A stretch of 64,000 bases of DNA from Nymphaea colorata (Eukaryota; Streptophyta; Magnoliopsida; Nymphaeales; Nymphaeaceae): assembly GCF_008831285.2 (NCBI RefSeq), contig NC_045142.1:22073354-22137353 (forward strand), read 5' to 3'. The translations under genes and the position numbers were made by a program. The notes below the pieces were generated by a model. It did no database searches. It saw only the letters and a program-made list of their open reading frames with translations, and was not told where the DNA came from. Below, piece by piece: positions 48,501-57,887 of this stretch (positions are counted from its first letter, which is position 1; each line of letters starts with the position of its first letter).

Positions 48501-48750
48501 CAATATGCTGCCGAACAGCTCCGAGAAGCAGAGAATGAGGTAAAGGCACTTCGTTCAATGGCACAGAGAATGATACTTACGCAGGAAGAAATGGTAAGCC
48601 TAAAGTTTCACATGTTTGGAGTATGTTAACTCTTTGATACAATTCTTTAGCTGAAGCCACTGCTGATCTGTTTGTTAGGAAGAGGTGGTTCTGAAATCTG
48701 AAGAGATGTTGGCTTGCTTGGTACTGGAGCTAATGTGTTCGCCATGGTAG

Positions 48751-49100
48751 TGTTTCAGCTTTCCTTTTATTTTTTGAGTCGAGAGTTGTTTTGGAACATT
48801 GAGTGATTTTACGGTGTACACTTTTCAACTCAAACACCTTATGAATTAGATTGAAGAGGCATCAATAACGCACCACTCAACTCCATGGAAAGCACATTTA
48901 AGCATGAGAACATAATTTTTTTTCAAAATTTTCGTCTTTGTCATTGTTTTACAGCTTTATATATTTATGATTTTGTCCATAATTTTGTTGTTTATTTAGC
49001 TTGTAGTCACGAAAGGAAAAAATATGGGTGTCGCATTTGACATTATGTTGAAAAAATGGGTCCGGAAATGAAAAAATTTCTTTACCGAACGTCACGGACT
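48751..49100. other. Spacer after the SCD2-like pseudogene
   Basis: AT-rich, with no supported feature. The C-terminal exons expected for an SCD2 gene are not here. Confidence 0.5.
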
Positions 49101-49213
49101 TAAGTGGAAAACAGGATCGTTGGGAGCGTTGGAGGGAAGTGGAAGTTCGTTAGCGTTTCTCTCTCTCTCGATCGATCGATAGAAGGTCCCGAATCAGAAA
49201 GAGGTCGACGGAG
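49101..49213 (+). other. GC-richer leader-like segment with (CT)n and (GATC)n
   Basis: Contains CTCTCTCTCTCGATCGATCGAT and resembles the start of a plant transcript leader. It leads straight into the tandem duplication at 49214. No coding meaning is seen. Confidence 0.35.
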
Positions 49214-49620
49214 CACCAGATCTTTCCGTTCTCACAGTGTCGTCATTGGTGAGCGTCCTCTCCCTGACTCTCCATTATCTTTTTCATCTCATAATCGCTA
49301 AAATCTGGCGTTCTTGTTTCTACTTTCATCCAATCGGCCTCAGAAGTCCTGCATCAGGTTTTGCTGATATCGGAGAAGAACGAAAGAACAAAAAGAAAGA
49401 GATCGACTTATTTCACCAGACCTTTTCGTTCTCAGCGTCGCCATTGGTAAGCGTCCTCTCTCTGACTCTCTGTTATCTTTTTTCATCTTATAATCGCTAA
49501 AATTTGGCGTTCTTGTTTCTGCTTTTCCTCCACTCGTGGTGGAAGTTCTGCGTCAGGTCTTCTTGATATCGAAGAAGAACGAAAGAACAGATTGCGACGA
49601 GATCGGCGGAGTTCATTAGC
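49214..49620 (+). repeat. 200-bp tandem duplication, each copy with a splice-donor-like site
   Basis: Copy 1 (about 49214-49413) and copy 2 (about 49414-49620) both start CACCAGA, continue through a TTCGTTCTCA-type stretch, and carry a CATTGGTGAGCG or CATTGGTAAGCG donor-like site, then a TCGCTAAAAT...GGCGTTCTTGTTTCT block, and end near GAAGAAGAACGAAAGAACA. Position and base composition suggest a duplicated first (leader) exon plus donor, possibly for the exon at 50132. A (CT)n tract follows at about 49640-49660. Confidence 0.75.
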
Positions 49621-50131
49621 TAAGCATGGAAATGTCGGTCTCTCTCTCTCTCTCTCTCTGGCTCTCTCTCATATGTCTCATATAACTAAAGCTTAGCGTC
49701 GTCATGCCTCCTCCAACGTTTCGATAGCGTTGATCCGGAAGAGGGCGAATTCTGAGTAACCTGGTCTAATAAGCTGCAGTGCCAGCAACATATATTTGAG
49801 TACATCCATTTACAGAATTGATATAACAATGTAATGACTTGCTCCTGTGTGGACCCTAATGTCCATATGGAAGTTTATAGCCTACTTGATAACTATCTCC
49901 TATTTGCATACAAAAAGAGTTATGAACCAGGAACCAAGGTAGTAAGGGACTTAGGTACGTAAGTATCAACCTTTCTCGAAAACTTAGATGCAAGACTCTT
50001 CCCTAGTCAATCCCACACTTGAAATGCTATGAACAAGCCCTTATTTTATCAATTTTGATTTATGTAAATTTTGGATATTTTTTATGAGGTCATATGTGAT
50101 AATTGGCTGCTGAAGTTAAAAAATTGTGCAG

Positions 50132-50512
50132 CTCGCTGTTCAGCAGCATAATCTCGTTGCAGTTAATGAAATTTGGGAGGAATACAGAAAATACTGCACA
50201 CCGCGAGTTGTCTGCATCCACAAATTTATATGTGCTTTTTCAAAACTAGGGGACTCAAGATCTGCATACGATACCTTGCACTATATGGTCAAAGCGACAT
50301 GTCCAGCTGCTGCAGTCAAAGTGCCATGGAAGCAGCGATGTTATGCATCAAGACTTGATATTCCACTACCATCCATCAATAAGCAGTCAATTTCATTGGG
50401 CTCTGGAGTAGCTGGTGATGGTTCTGTTGATTCTGTGCCTAGGAGTAGTGTATCTGATGCAGAGTTGAAAGCAGACACAATTTTGAGTAACTGTGATAGT
50501 AAATTTTGGTGA
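50132..50512 (+). pseudogene. Pentatricopeptide-repeat-like terminal exon, fragment
   Basis: PPR proteins bind organellar RNA. Preceded by a good acceptor (AAAATTGTGCAG), an open frame of about 126 codons begins LAVQQHNLVAVNEIWEEY and continues through FICAFSKLGDSRSAYDTLHYM, which has the helix-turn-helix spacing of one to two PPR motifs. A Ser-rich tail ends in TGA at 50510-50512. The rest of a PPR protein, usually hundreds of residues, is not present. The upstream exon could be non-coding (the duplicated leader at 49.2-49.6 kb), in which case no ATG begins this frame. I therefore read it as a fragment. It faintly recalls the At1g76280 class, with low certainty. Confidence 0.45.
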
Positions 50513-51389
50513 AAATGATTGTCTTTCCTACCATTATGTGACTTCATGCTTTTATTCCACTTTTAATGTAGTGTGACGTGGATTGAATTAGATGAATGTC
50601 CCTTGCGAGACTCGAGCTCTTCCTGGAATTGACACTCCACCTAATATCCTCTTAAGTTCTTAACTGAATCGACCGGAAATTCAGGTTTCCGGAGCCAAAG
50701 TCTTCATTTATCAGGTCAGTAGGAGGGTGGCGAGGCAAGTACAGTTCAAATAATCTAAAGGCACAGAAAATTTGATTCAGATGGGATTTTGTAGGCAAGG
50801 GATGAAAAAGTATAATATCATATCAGAAAAAGAATAATATCATATCAAAATGATTTGCATCCGTAGAACCTCCTATGGTCGGTTATAAGGATGCTCCATG
50901 GCCTGAGCCAACTTAATCTTTGGCTTGAGCTTCATATAAGTTCTGCTTATACATTTTGCCTAAGCTTAAACAGCCGCCCCTGCTCATTTTTTAAAAAACT
51001 TAAACCCCTGCGAAAGGTCTAATTAAGCTGAGCATACGTGATTAGCCTTGCTAAACTATTCCTGCACAAACATTTATGGCGTCCTATTTTATGAAATGTT
51101 CCCTCAAAAATAACTTCTGGCCGTGCTCCAATCCAAAATTTTTACTTGCTGCTTAGTACATTAAAATTAAGCCGTCAAACTAACGTATTTGAAACTTAAT
51201 TAACCCGTTAAAATTTGAGCATTCTTTTTGTAATTTCTTTTTTTTTATTGAAAAACTCAGGTTAGGCAAAACTTTAATGCATTATGCTAAGAGTTGCATT
51301 AAAATATCTAGAAAATAGAGCAGCACGTACGGCACAAGACAATTTGCCTTCACAGTGACCAAACTTCTTAGATGGTGGTAGAATCAAAT
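50513..51389. other. Intergenic, AT-rich
   Basis: Nothing is supported between the PPR-like exon and the first frame of the Gypsy element. Confidence 0.5.
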
Positions 51390-51397
51390 TCTTTCTC

Positions 51398-52160
51398 ATG
51401 AGGATAGCGATTAAGGGCTCGATCAAGAGATTCTCAAACCAAGTCAGGCACCTGATTTACACATTCGAGCATGTATTTTGGAAGCTAAAATTTAACATGG
51501 TTTTAACATTTTCTGTTCGCGACTTGTCAATAGCAATGACAGCTTTGGTTTTTCTCTATCGAAGATTCACCCGCTTCACCATTGGAGATACCGACTTCAT
51601 AAAAGGATGCACATATGCTTTGCAATTGTGGTTCCTCAAGCACGCAGGACTCCAAGTCAGTCTATTCAGAAACAATGATGGAGCATTGACAATCTTGGAG
51701 CAATACCGTCGCTTGATCGAAAAGTTAAATGAAGATGAAATCATTTGGAACTATTGTGATCGTCGTTAGGATCCACCTCGATACACTCACCATCATCACG
51801 GGCGAGCCCTTATTTCATAGTTGATTATTGTACTCATAGATGCATGAGACAATTCTCTCAGAAGTAGAAGATGGTTTTTATACATGCATCAATTGGAACT
51901 ATGCCGAAATTCGACCTCAGTTTTCCTCAATGGGCGGCATCATTCGCAATGGCTCGACAAGAATGAAAGACACAAATATCATACACTTGGTTCGCAGGCC
52001 CAGTGGTAAAGAAGGAATACGCCGAGTGGTAGGATGTCAACCGACCACCATCTATCCTTCCTTAAAAGTTTACATTGTCAATCTTGTACTCCTTATGTCG
52101 TCTTCAGTCGTTGTCATCTTTGTTAGTATTTTTTTGGATGTAACTTTTAAAAGCTCTTAA
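51398..52160 (+). pseudogene. Unknown ORF upstream of Gypsy gag
   Basis: Two open frames, 51398-51769 and 51840-52160, separated by a stop and a short gap. The first holds a hydrophobic helix-rich stretch with GCTYALQLWFLKHAGLQVS and ends IIWNYCDRR. The second includes RRPSGKEGIRRVVGCQ. No domain is recognised with certainty. Ogre-type elements carry an extra ORF of unknown function in this position, so these may be its remains. Confidence 0.4.
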
Positions 52161-52245
52161 TGCAATACAAACATTCATTTTGTCATTATTTCCTTCCAAT
52201 GACTATTTTCCCGTCTCACAAGGTGAATACTTAAAAGCCAACAAA

Positions 52246-53700
52246 ATGGTTGAAACCAGGTTGCAAGCTAAACAGGCTCCTCAGAACGAGGCTTCATCAT
52301 CCGAGCTTAGGCTAGAAACACTTGGCCTCCCAACAATTGAGCCAAAAGGTGACCATATGTTCTGGTTGTTTATGGAGCCATTCATGACGGAGCAAAAAAA
52401 AAACAAAAGGCCTTGATGGTTGCTCCAGAACCGGAAAATGAAAAAGCTGCCAAGCAAAAGAGAAAGAAGAAAAACAACAAACTTTCCCCTACAGATCAGG
52501 ATGAAGATCATATGGGCTCAGATTCAACAACTAGTAAGGAGGAAAAATCCGTATTGCTTCATCTCAATAAGAAAAAGACAACAAAGAAAAGCAAGACGGA
52601 ACAAAAAACATAGAGGAAAGCAGCTCACCTAGCCCTATCACCAGTGGAAGTTCGGAAGAGAAAACCCAAAAGAAAGAGAAAGCCTACCAAAAAAGGCAAA
52701 AAGATAAGGAAGTACATCCCCAGCAGTAGCTCAAACAGTAAAAGTTCTGCAGAAAAAGTAAAGGAGATCAAGGGAAAGAAGAAGAAGACAAAGCCAGAAT
52801 TAGTCGAATCAAATGATCATGAAAGTCCAACTAAGCGTCGGTTCTATGAAATGGAGAAAAAGATGTACAATCTTGAACATAGGGGAAAAGGAAAACCTTC
52901 ATACTCATGCAAGGATTATTACCTTAGTATTGAAGGGGATGAGGACGTGAAAGACTTACCCAGGGAGTTCGTCAGATATGATGGAACCACCTGCCAACAT
53001 GTTCATCTCTCAACATTCTTCAATGATTGCTACAAAATCCAGACAAAATAATAGAGCTTTGTTTTGCTATTTTCCAAAGAGTCTTGAAGACATCGCCGCA
53101 CAATGGTACAAAGAAAATGTCAACCTAGTCGAACTCAAGGAATTTGACAAGTTGATTAAAATGTTTGTCGAAAGATTCGAGTAGAATGCTCCCATGGCTC
53201 CAACCCTCAGTACCATTTGTAGTCTCCATCAGAAACAAGGAGAAAAGGCTCGAGAATTCGTCCAAAAATGGAGAATTCAATGCAACAAGATGAAGGAGCT
53301 CATTTCTGAAACACAAGTTTTGTCGCTCATTAGGAAGAATCTTGCACAACCCTTGAAAAGTTTTATCCGCAACGCTCCGATCAAGACCTTCGCTGAGTTG
53401 ATTGAACAAACAAATTCAATGGAAGAAGGAATTGAGGAATGTGATTTTGATGGAATCATTGCTCCTAAGTACAAGGAAGAGGGTAAGAAAGGAGGAAGAA
53501 CACAATTGCCTGCACACTTCATAACTAATATCGGCATTCGAAAGGACAACAACAACAACTATAAGCATGACAAGGAAGTCAATCTCAAGAAGAACATGCA
53601 GTTTCCCAAAGGCAATGACGAAAGGAAAAACAAATACCCAGGGTGGAGTTATGACCGAACATTTACTCCTCTCAGTCAGTCTCGCGAGAAGATCCTTTAA
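52246..53700 (+). pseudogene. Gypsy gag, broken
   Basis: Starts MVETRLQAKQ at 52246. A Lys-rich, low-complexity segment (52430-52800) follows, partly in another frame. The capsid-like core is at 53045-53470, with ALFCYFPKSLEDIAAQWY, REFVQKWRIQCNKMKELI and SFIRNAPIKTFAELIEQ. Stops at 53182-53184 and 53698-53700 and at least two frame changes make it non-functional. The gag knuckle lies just downstream, in the piece starting at 53728. Confidence 0.75.
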
Positions 53701-53727
53701 TATCTCCTTGCCAAAGAAATCATCGTC

Positions 53728-54879
53728 TTGCCAAAAATGTCAGAGCCTCTGAAAATGATGGGAGGAAATAAAGAAAAACTGTGTAAGTTTCATCGGGCTT
53801 CTAGTCATAACACTGAAGATTGTTTTGTCCTCAAAAATATTATCCAAGACTTCATCAACAAGGATCTCCAGGTTGGTGATGATAGCATCCCCGAGGTTTT
53901 AAGGAATCTATTTCCTGATTATGGTAAGGTAGCAGTAGCCACGATTAGCATAGACACTCCACTCCCATATCATCCACAGGAGCACATCCAACCTTGTGAT
54001 GGAAGCAGTTCACATGAGGTCATGATGACAAATCATGGAAAGAAACCTTTGGATTTTATTACTCTGATGAACGACAAGACAGAAAGTTTATCTAAAAAAC
54101 TTCTAATAATCTCAAAGACTTTTATCCTACGAGGCAGTGAGGATGAATCATCAGATGACTCTTCGGATGAAGATCCATGCTACTTGGGTGAAGTCCTCCC
54201 CTTAGAAGAGCGTATGGTTGAGGGAGATTGGATTCGACCCTCTAAGGACCAGTCAATTACCTTTTTAGAGAATGACCATTCACAATGGAGATATTTTCAT
54301 GAAGATGCTCTTTACATCGTCGTCCAAGTCAATGGAATGACTGTGCCACATGTATTAATCGATGGAGGAAGTGACTTAAATATTTACCCCGATCTCACGG
54401 CCAAAGCTTTGGAATTTCGTGAAGACAAATATCATTCTGATAATATCAAGATCTACGGATACGATGGTCGAGGCATGAACAACAAAGGTACCCTCGACAT
54501 GAATGTGATCATTGAAAACACTAGCCGTTACATTGTATGTCATGTGGTGGATGTACCACCATCATCTAACTTACTTTTGGGACGACCTTAGATCCACCAA
54601 GTACGAGGGATCTCATCCAATCGTCATCAATGCCTTAAATGGAATTTTGGCCCATCAATCATCACCGTGCGTGCTGAAGATCCGATCGAGAGGTTGGTGC
54701 CACCAATGCTCCCTAGGCCCATTGATTTGGTGGATGTACCCATCATAAGAATAACAAAGGACAGACCTTTGGAAGAATGGATGCGGAAAATGGAGATAGG
54801 CGAATCATCAGGAAGTGCCCATACTATTTCAAGCAATTGTGCAAGTTATCAAAAACATCACTTTTATCAAAAACCCTAA
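53728..54879 (+). pseudogene. Gypsy gag C-terminus and retropepsin
   Basis: An open frame of 287 codons starts with the Cys/His cluster CKFHRASSHNTEDC and ends with an aspartic-protease domain: the catalytic motif LIDGGSDLN (Asp codon at 54361) and the flap-side motif SNLLLGRP. The frame then meets TAG at 54589-54591, where relatives have Trp, and continues in the same phase to 54879. Retropepsins need one such motif per subunit and act as dimers, so the domain itself looks whole, while the polyprotein is cut by the stop. Confidence 0.8.
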
Positions 54880-55366
54880 GGAATTTCAGTTGCTTCTGAA
54901 AGGTGGCTATCGTCCATTCACCGGTCTCGGGAAGAACGAAGACGACATCTTACAATCGATTAGCATCCCTTTTCAGATGAATACCAGAAGACTAGGATAT
55001 CATGAAGAAAATTGAAGAAGATCTTGTGGGTTGATAGTGTTCACATTTGTTTTAATCCTCCCATGAATTTTGTAATCTTGTTTTGTCTGGTCTCATGAAA
55101 GAACCCCCTCAATGAACTAAGAATTTCTTTTCGATATGCAATGCAAGTAATCATTTGTTATCAATTTTAATTTTGTTCAATTTTCCCTTTATCCTCCTCT
55201 TTATAAGATGTCGGAATTCAACATGTCTCAGTTTCTTTTTTTTTTCTTGGAAGTCCCTCCAGAAAGCATTGGTCAAACAAACAATCGATGAAGTTGAACC
55301 TACGAGAATCAGAATTACCAAAATTCGCGCAAATTTAGAAACAAGAACATTCATCGTCCTTGGTTA

Positions 55367-56660
55367 ATGATCCATGAAGAGATTAATATTGGAACCAGCA
55401 CAAATACTAAAATCCTTCAAATTAATACCAGTTTGTCGGTAGATGAGAAGAAAAGATTAGTGGACTTTCTTATAAGTAACCAAGAAGTTTTTGCTTGGAC
55501 TTATGAAGATATGTCAGATTTAGACCCCCAATTGGTTGAACACCGTTTGCCCTTAAATCTTAGTTGCAAGCCAGTTAAACAAAAATTGTGCAAACTTGAT
55601 CTTCGACTAGCATGACCCTTAAAAGAAGGATTAGAAGACCTACGAAGGGCAAAATCCATTTGTGTCATCAATTAGCCCGAATGGTTAGCTAACAACGTAG
55701 TGGTCCCCAAGAAAAATGGCAAAGTCAGATTATGCATTGACTTTCGAGACTTGAACAAAGTCATGCCAAAAGATGATTATCCACTTTCAAACATTTATTT
55801 GTTGGTGAACAGTACTGTAGGCCATGCCATGTTCTCTTTCATGGATGGATATTCGGGATATAACCAAATCAAATTAGCAGTCAAAGATCAACCTAAGTCA
55901 ACTTTTACTACACCCTGAGGCACTTTCTGTTATACGGTAATGTCGTTTAGGTCGAAAAATGCCAGAGCAACTTATCAAAGAGTCATAGCTGCTATCTTCC
56001 ATGACCAGATGCACAAAATCATGGATGCATATATCAATTACATATTGATTAAGTCTAAGGCAAGAGAAGGCCACATTAAGACCCCCGCTCAGGTGTTTGA
56101 GAGACTCTTACAATATAAGCTTCGTTTGAATCCTCAAAAATGCATGTTTGGGGTTAAATTGGAAAAACTTTTGGGGTTTCATGGTCAGTAAAAAGGGAGA
56201 TCAAGATAGATCTTACTAAAGCTAAAGCAATCATCGATATGCCACCACCTACCAATATAAGGAACTGCAAAGTTTGCAGGGGCAAATCTAGTCCATCAGA
56301 TGATTCATTTCCAATCTGGCCATGAGATGCGAACCATTCAACCAACTGCTGAGGAAATGTACCAAGTTTGAATGAGGTTTTGAATGCTAGCAATTATTTG
56401 AAAAGATCAAGAGATACCTTCTAAATCCACCAATCTTAAAACCTCTGATGTTGGGCAAACCATTGCTGCTTTACATTACAGTGAATGAATCAACGTGTGC
56501 TGGCTTTTTGGCCCAATATGAAGAAGGAAGTCGGATCGTGCATGCAATTTATTACATTAGCAAAACTTTTGTTCAATACGAAAAGTTTTACTCGCCAATA
56601 AAAAAAACTTTCTGGCATTGGATTGGATGTGTCAAAAACTAAGACATTATTTATTAGCTT
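55367..56660 (+). pseudogene. Gypsy reverse transcriptase and RNase H, catalytic motif lost
   Basis: Shows VVPKKNGKVRLCIDFRDLNK, FSFMDGYSGYNQI and FERLLQYKLRLNPQKCMFG in one phase, with stops at 55613-55615 and 55916-55918. The YVDD metal-binding box is replaced by Tyr-Ile-Asn-Tyr at 56030-56041, so both catalytic aspartates of that box are missing. An RNase H-like piece in another phase follows (56448-56642, with IVHAIYYISKTFVQYEKFYSP). A short trace, NLEYVSQKSIKGQAIADQL, then ends at the MITE. Confidence 0.85.
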
Positions 56661-56838
56661 GTGATGTGTAGATACCCTCCAAGCTAAACCCTCTTAAAGA
56701 CATCTTGGAACAGCCATTCCTTAATGGACGCATTGCCAAATGGCAAGTTCTATTGATGCAATATAATCTTGAATATGTATCCCAAAAGTCAATTAAAGGA
56801 CAAGCAATTGCGGATCAGTTAGTAAACTTTTCCCAGTA

Positions 56839-57190
56839 TAGGGCTGCACACGAGCCGAACCGAGCCTGAGCTTGGCCAGCTCGAGCTTGACTCGGCTAAA
56901 ATTACTCGAGCTCGAACTCGACTCGAGCTTGAGTCGAGCTTCTTATAGCAAGCTCGAGCTTGACTCCACTACACAAAGTCAAGCTCCTATAGCAAGCTCG
57001 AGCTTGACTCGACTACACAAAGTCGAGCTCAAGCTCGACTCGATTAACCCAAATAACTCGTTAACTTGTTTAGCATTTACTCGTTTAACTTTAACTCGTT
57101 TAGGCCGCGCTGACTCGTTTAACTCAGTTTAGCGCTGACTCATTTAGCTCGTTTAAATCCTTTAATGAAATTTTGCTATCTTTTTCACTT
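56839..57190. mobile_element. hAT-type CTCGAG-rich MITE, one half only
   Basis: Begins TAGGGCTGCACACGAGCC, the conserved end of this family, and continues with repeated GAGCTCGA/GACTCGA words and an ACTCGTTTA-rich inner part. The mirror-image second half, present in the copy at 22560-22950, is missing. A roughly 50-base unit around AGCAAGCTCGAGCTTGACTC is repeated inside. It abuts the Gypsy RNase H. Confidence 0.7.
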
Positions 57191-57196
57191 CATTGT

Positions 57197-57454
57197 TAAT
57201 ATTTTAGATCTGAGGCAGCAGCAGCGAAAACAACTGATATTGTCCTCATAAACCCAGTTCTAGTTGTGGAGCATAAAAGATATTTGCTACCAACATCCAA
57301 AAACAAGAGTCATGGGACTGAAAGCCTTTTACCATCAGAATCTTACCAAGAACAGAATTTCATGAGTGATAGAGTTTTGTCAAACCATCCAAGGCATGAC
57401 AAAACAAAACCATGGTCGTCCAAAATGGGAATTCACACATTCTCTAATAGATGA
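57197..57454 (+). other. Unrecognised open frame
   Basis: About 85 codons open after a TAA, containing DIVLINPVLVVEHKRYLL and ending in TGA/TAG-type stops near 57454. A polypyrimidine stretch with TTTTAG precedes it at about 57208. It may be a stray exon, but no family is recognised and no ATG is needed for it, so I make no functional claim. The following 430 bases to 57888 show nothing but the 23-bp repeat. Confidence 0.25.
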
Positions 57455-57685
57455 AGAAAAATAAAATTTGAAATATAAGATAATAAAGAAACAGAGAAGC
57501 CAAATTTGTTCAAATTCACAGCACAAGGGGCAAATTTGGAGAATAAAGGAACAATTCTCTGCCCTCCAAAGCACAACTGTTTTCCTCCCAAATATCCAGT
57601 ATGTTTTTCATCGGTAAGGAAACATGAGGTACACCCACAACATATATTCCACAAAAAAGATTTTTATCTTTTATACAATTGCGGC

Positions 57686-57731
57686 CTGCAGTAACTCTTT
57701 AAATGGCACTGCAGTAACTCTTTAAATGGCA
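57686..57731. repeat. 23-bp perfect tandem repeat
   Basis: A 23-base unit beginning CTGCAGTAACTCTTTAAATG occurs twice, head to tail. Confidence 0.9.
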
Positions 57732-57887
57732 CTGATCAACAATGGAAGATAAGATTTTGTTTATATTGTGATGTAACTGCATTCAAAATCAAGGATTCTG
57801 TATGATAAATTGCATATAACAATTAAACATACGGAATGGGGCTGGATTTAAAATAACATGAAATGAACAGTAAAACCAAATAAACTT

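Larger units (their letters stand above)
39675..48750 (+). pseudogene. SCD2: SCD2-like coiled-coil protein pseudogene, split by Copia
   Basis: SCD2 is a plant coiled-coil protein that works with SCD1 in membrane traffic during cytokinesis. Coding-like blocks: 39675-39855 (KLAQVMAHQRADDEDDD), 46080-46255, 47069-47144, 47258-47299 (IDMLQEENEDVLDK), 47419-47481, 47798-47847 (VATLGEGVSLEARLL), 47977-48004, 48316-48390, 48486-48593 ([12 protein letters not shown]) and 48679-48750. Most keep GT-AG junctions and agreeing phases, so the copy arose by DNA duplication, not by retroposition. Damage: an in-frame TAA in the first block near 39704; an apparent AA instead of AG acceptor before 48486; and a frameshift after EEVVLK with a stop, where functional relatives continue with a CWLARYWG-type sequence. 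The C-terminal half is absent and a 5.1-kb Copia element sits in an intron. The protein name is from recognition of these motifs. Confidence 0.75.
51390..56838 (+). mobile_element. Ty3/Gypsy retrotransposon, degenerate, LTRs not found
   Basis: Domains run in the order extra upstream ORF, gag, protease, reverse transcriptase, RNase H, all damaged by stops and frame changes. No LTR, primer site or polypurine tract was recognised on either side. The element stops abruptly at the MITE-like sequence starting at 56839, before any integrase. The CKFHRASSHNTEDC knuckle in gag, the ILID GGSD protease and the reading frame upstream of gag point to the Tat/Ogre branch, but this is inference. Confidence 0.8.

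Noticed and set aside
53041-53184. Separate small gene from the gag fragments
   Set aside because: The fragments share phase with the following gag frame and carry capsid-like motifs; they are parts of one broken element.
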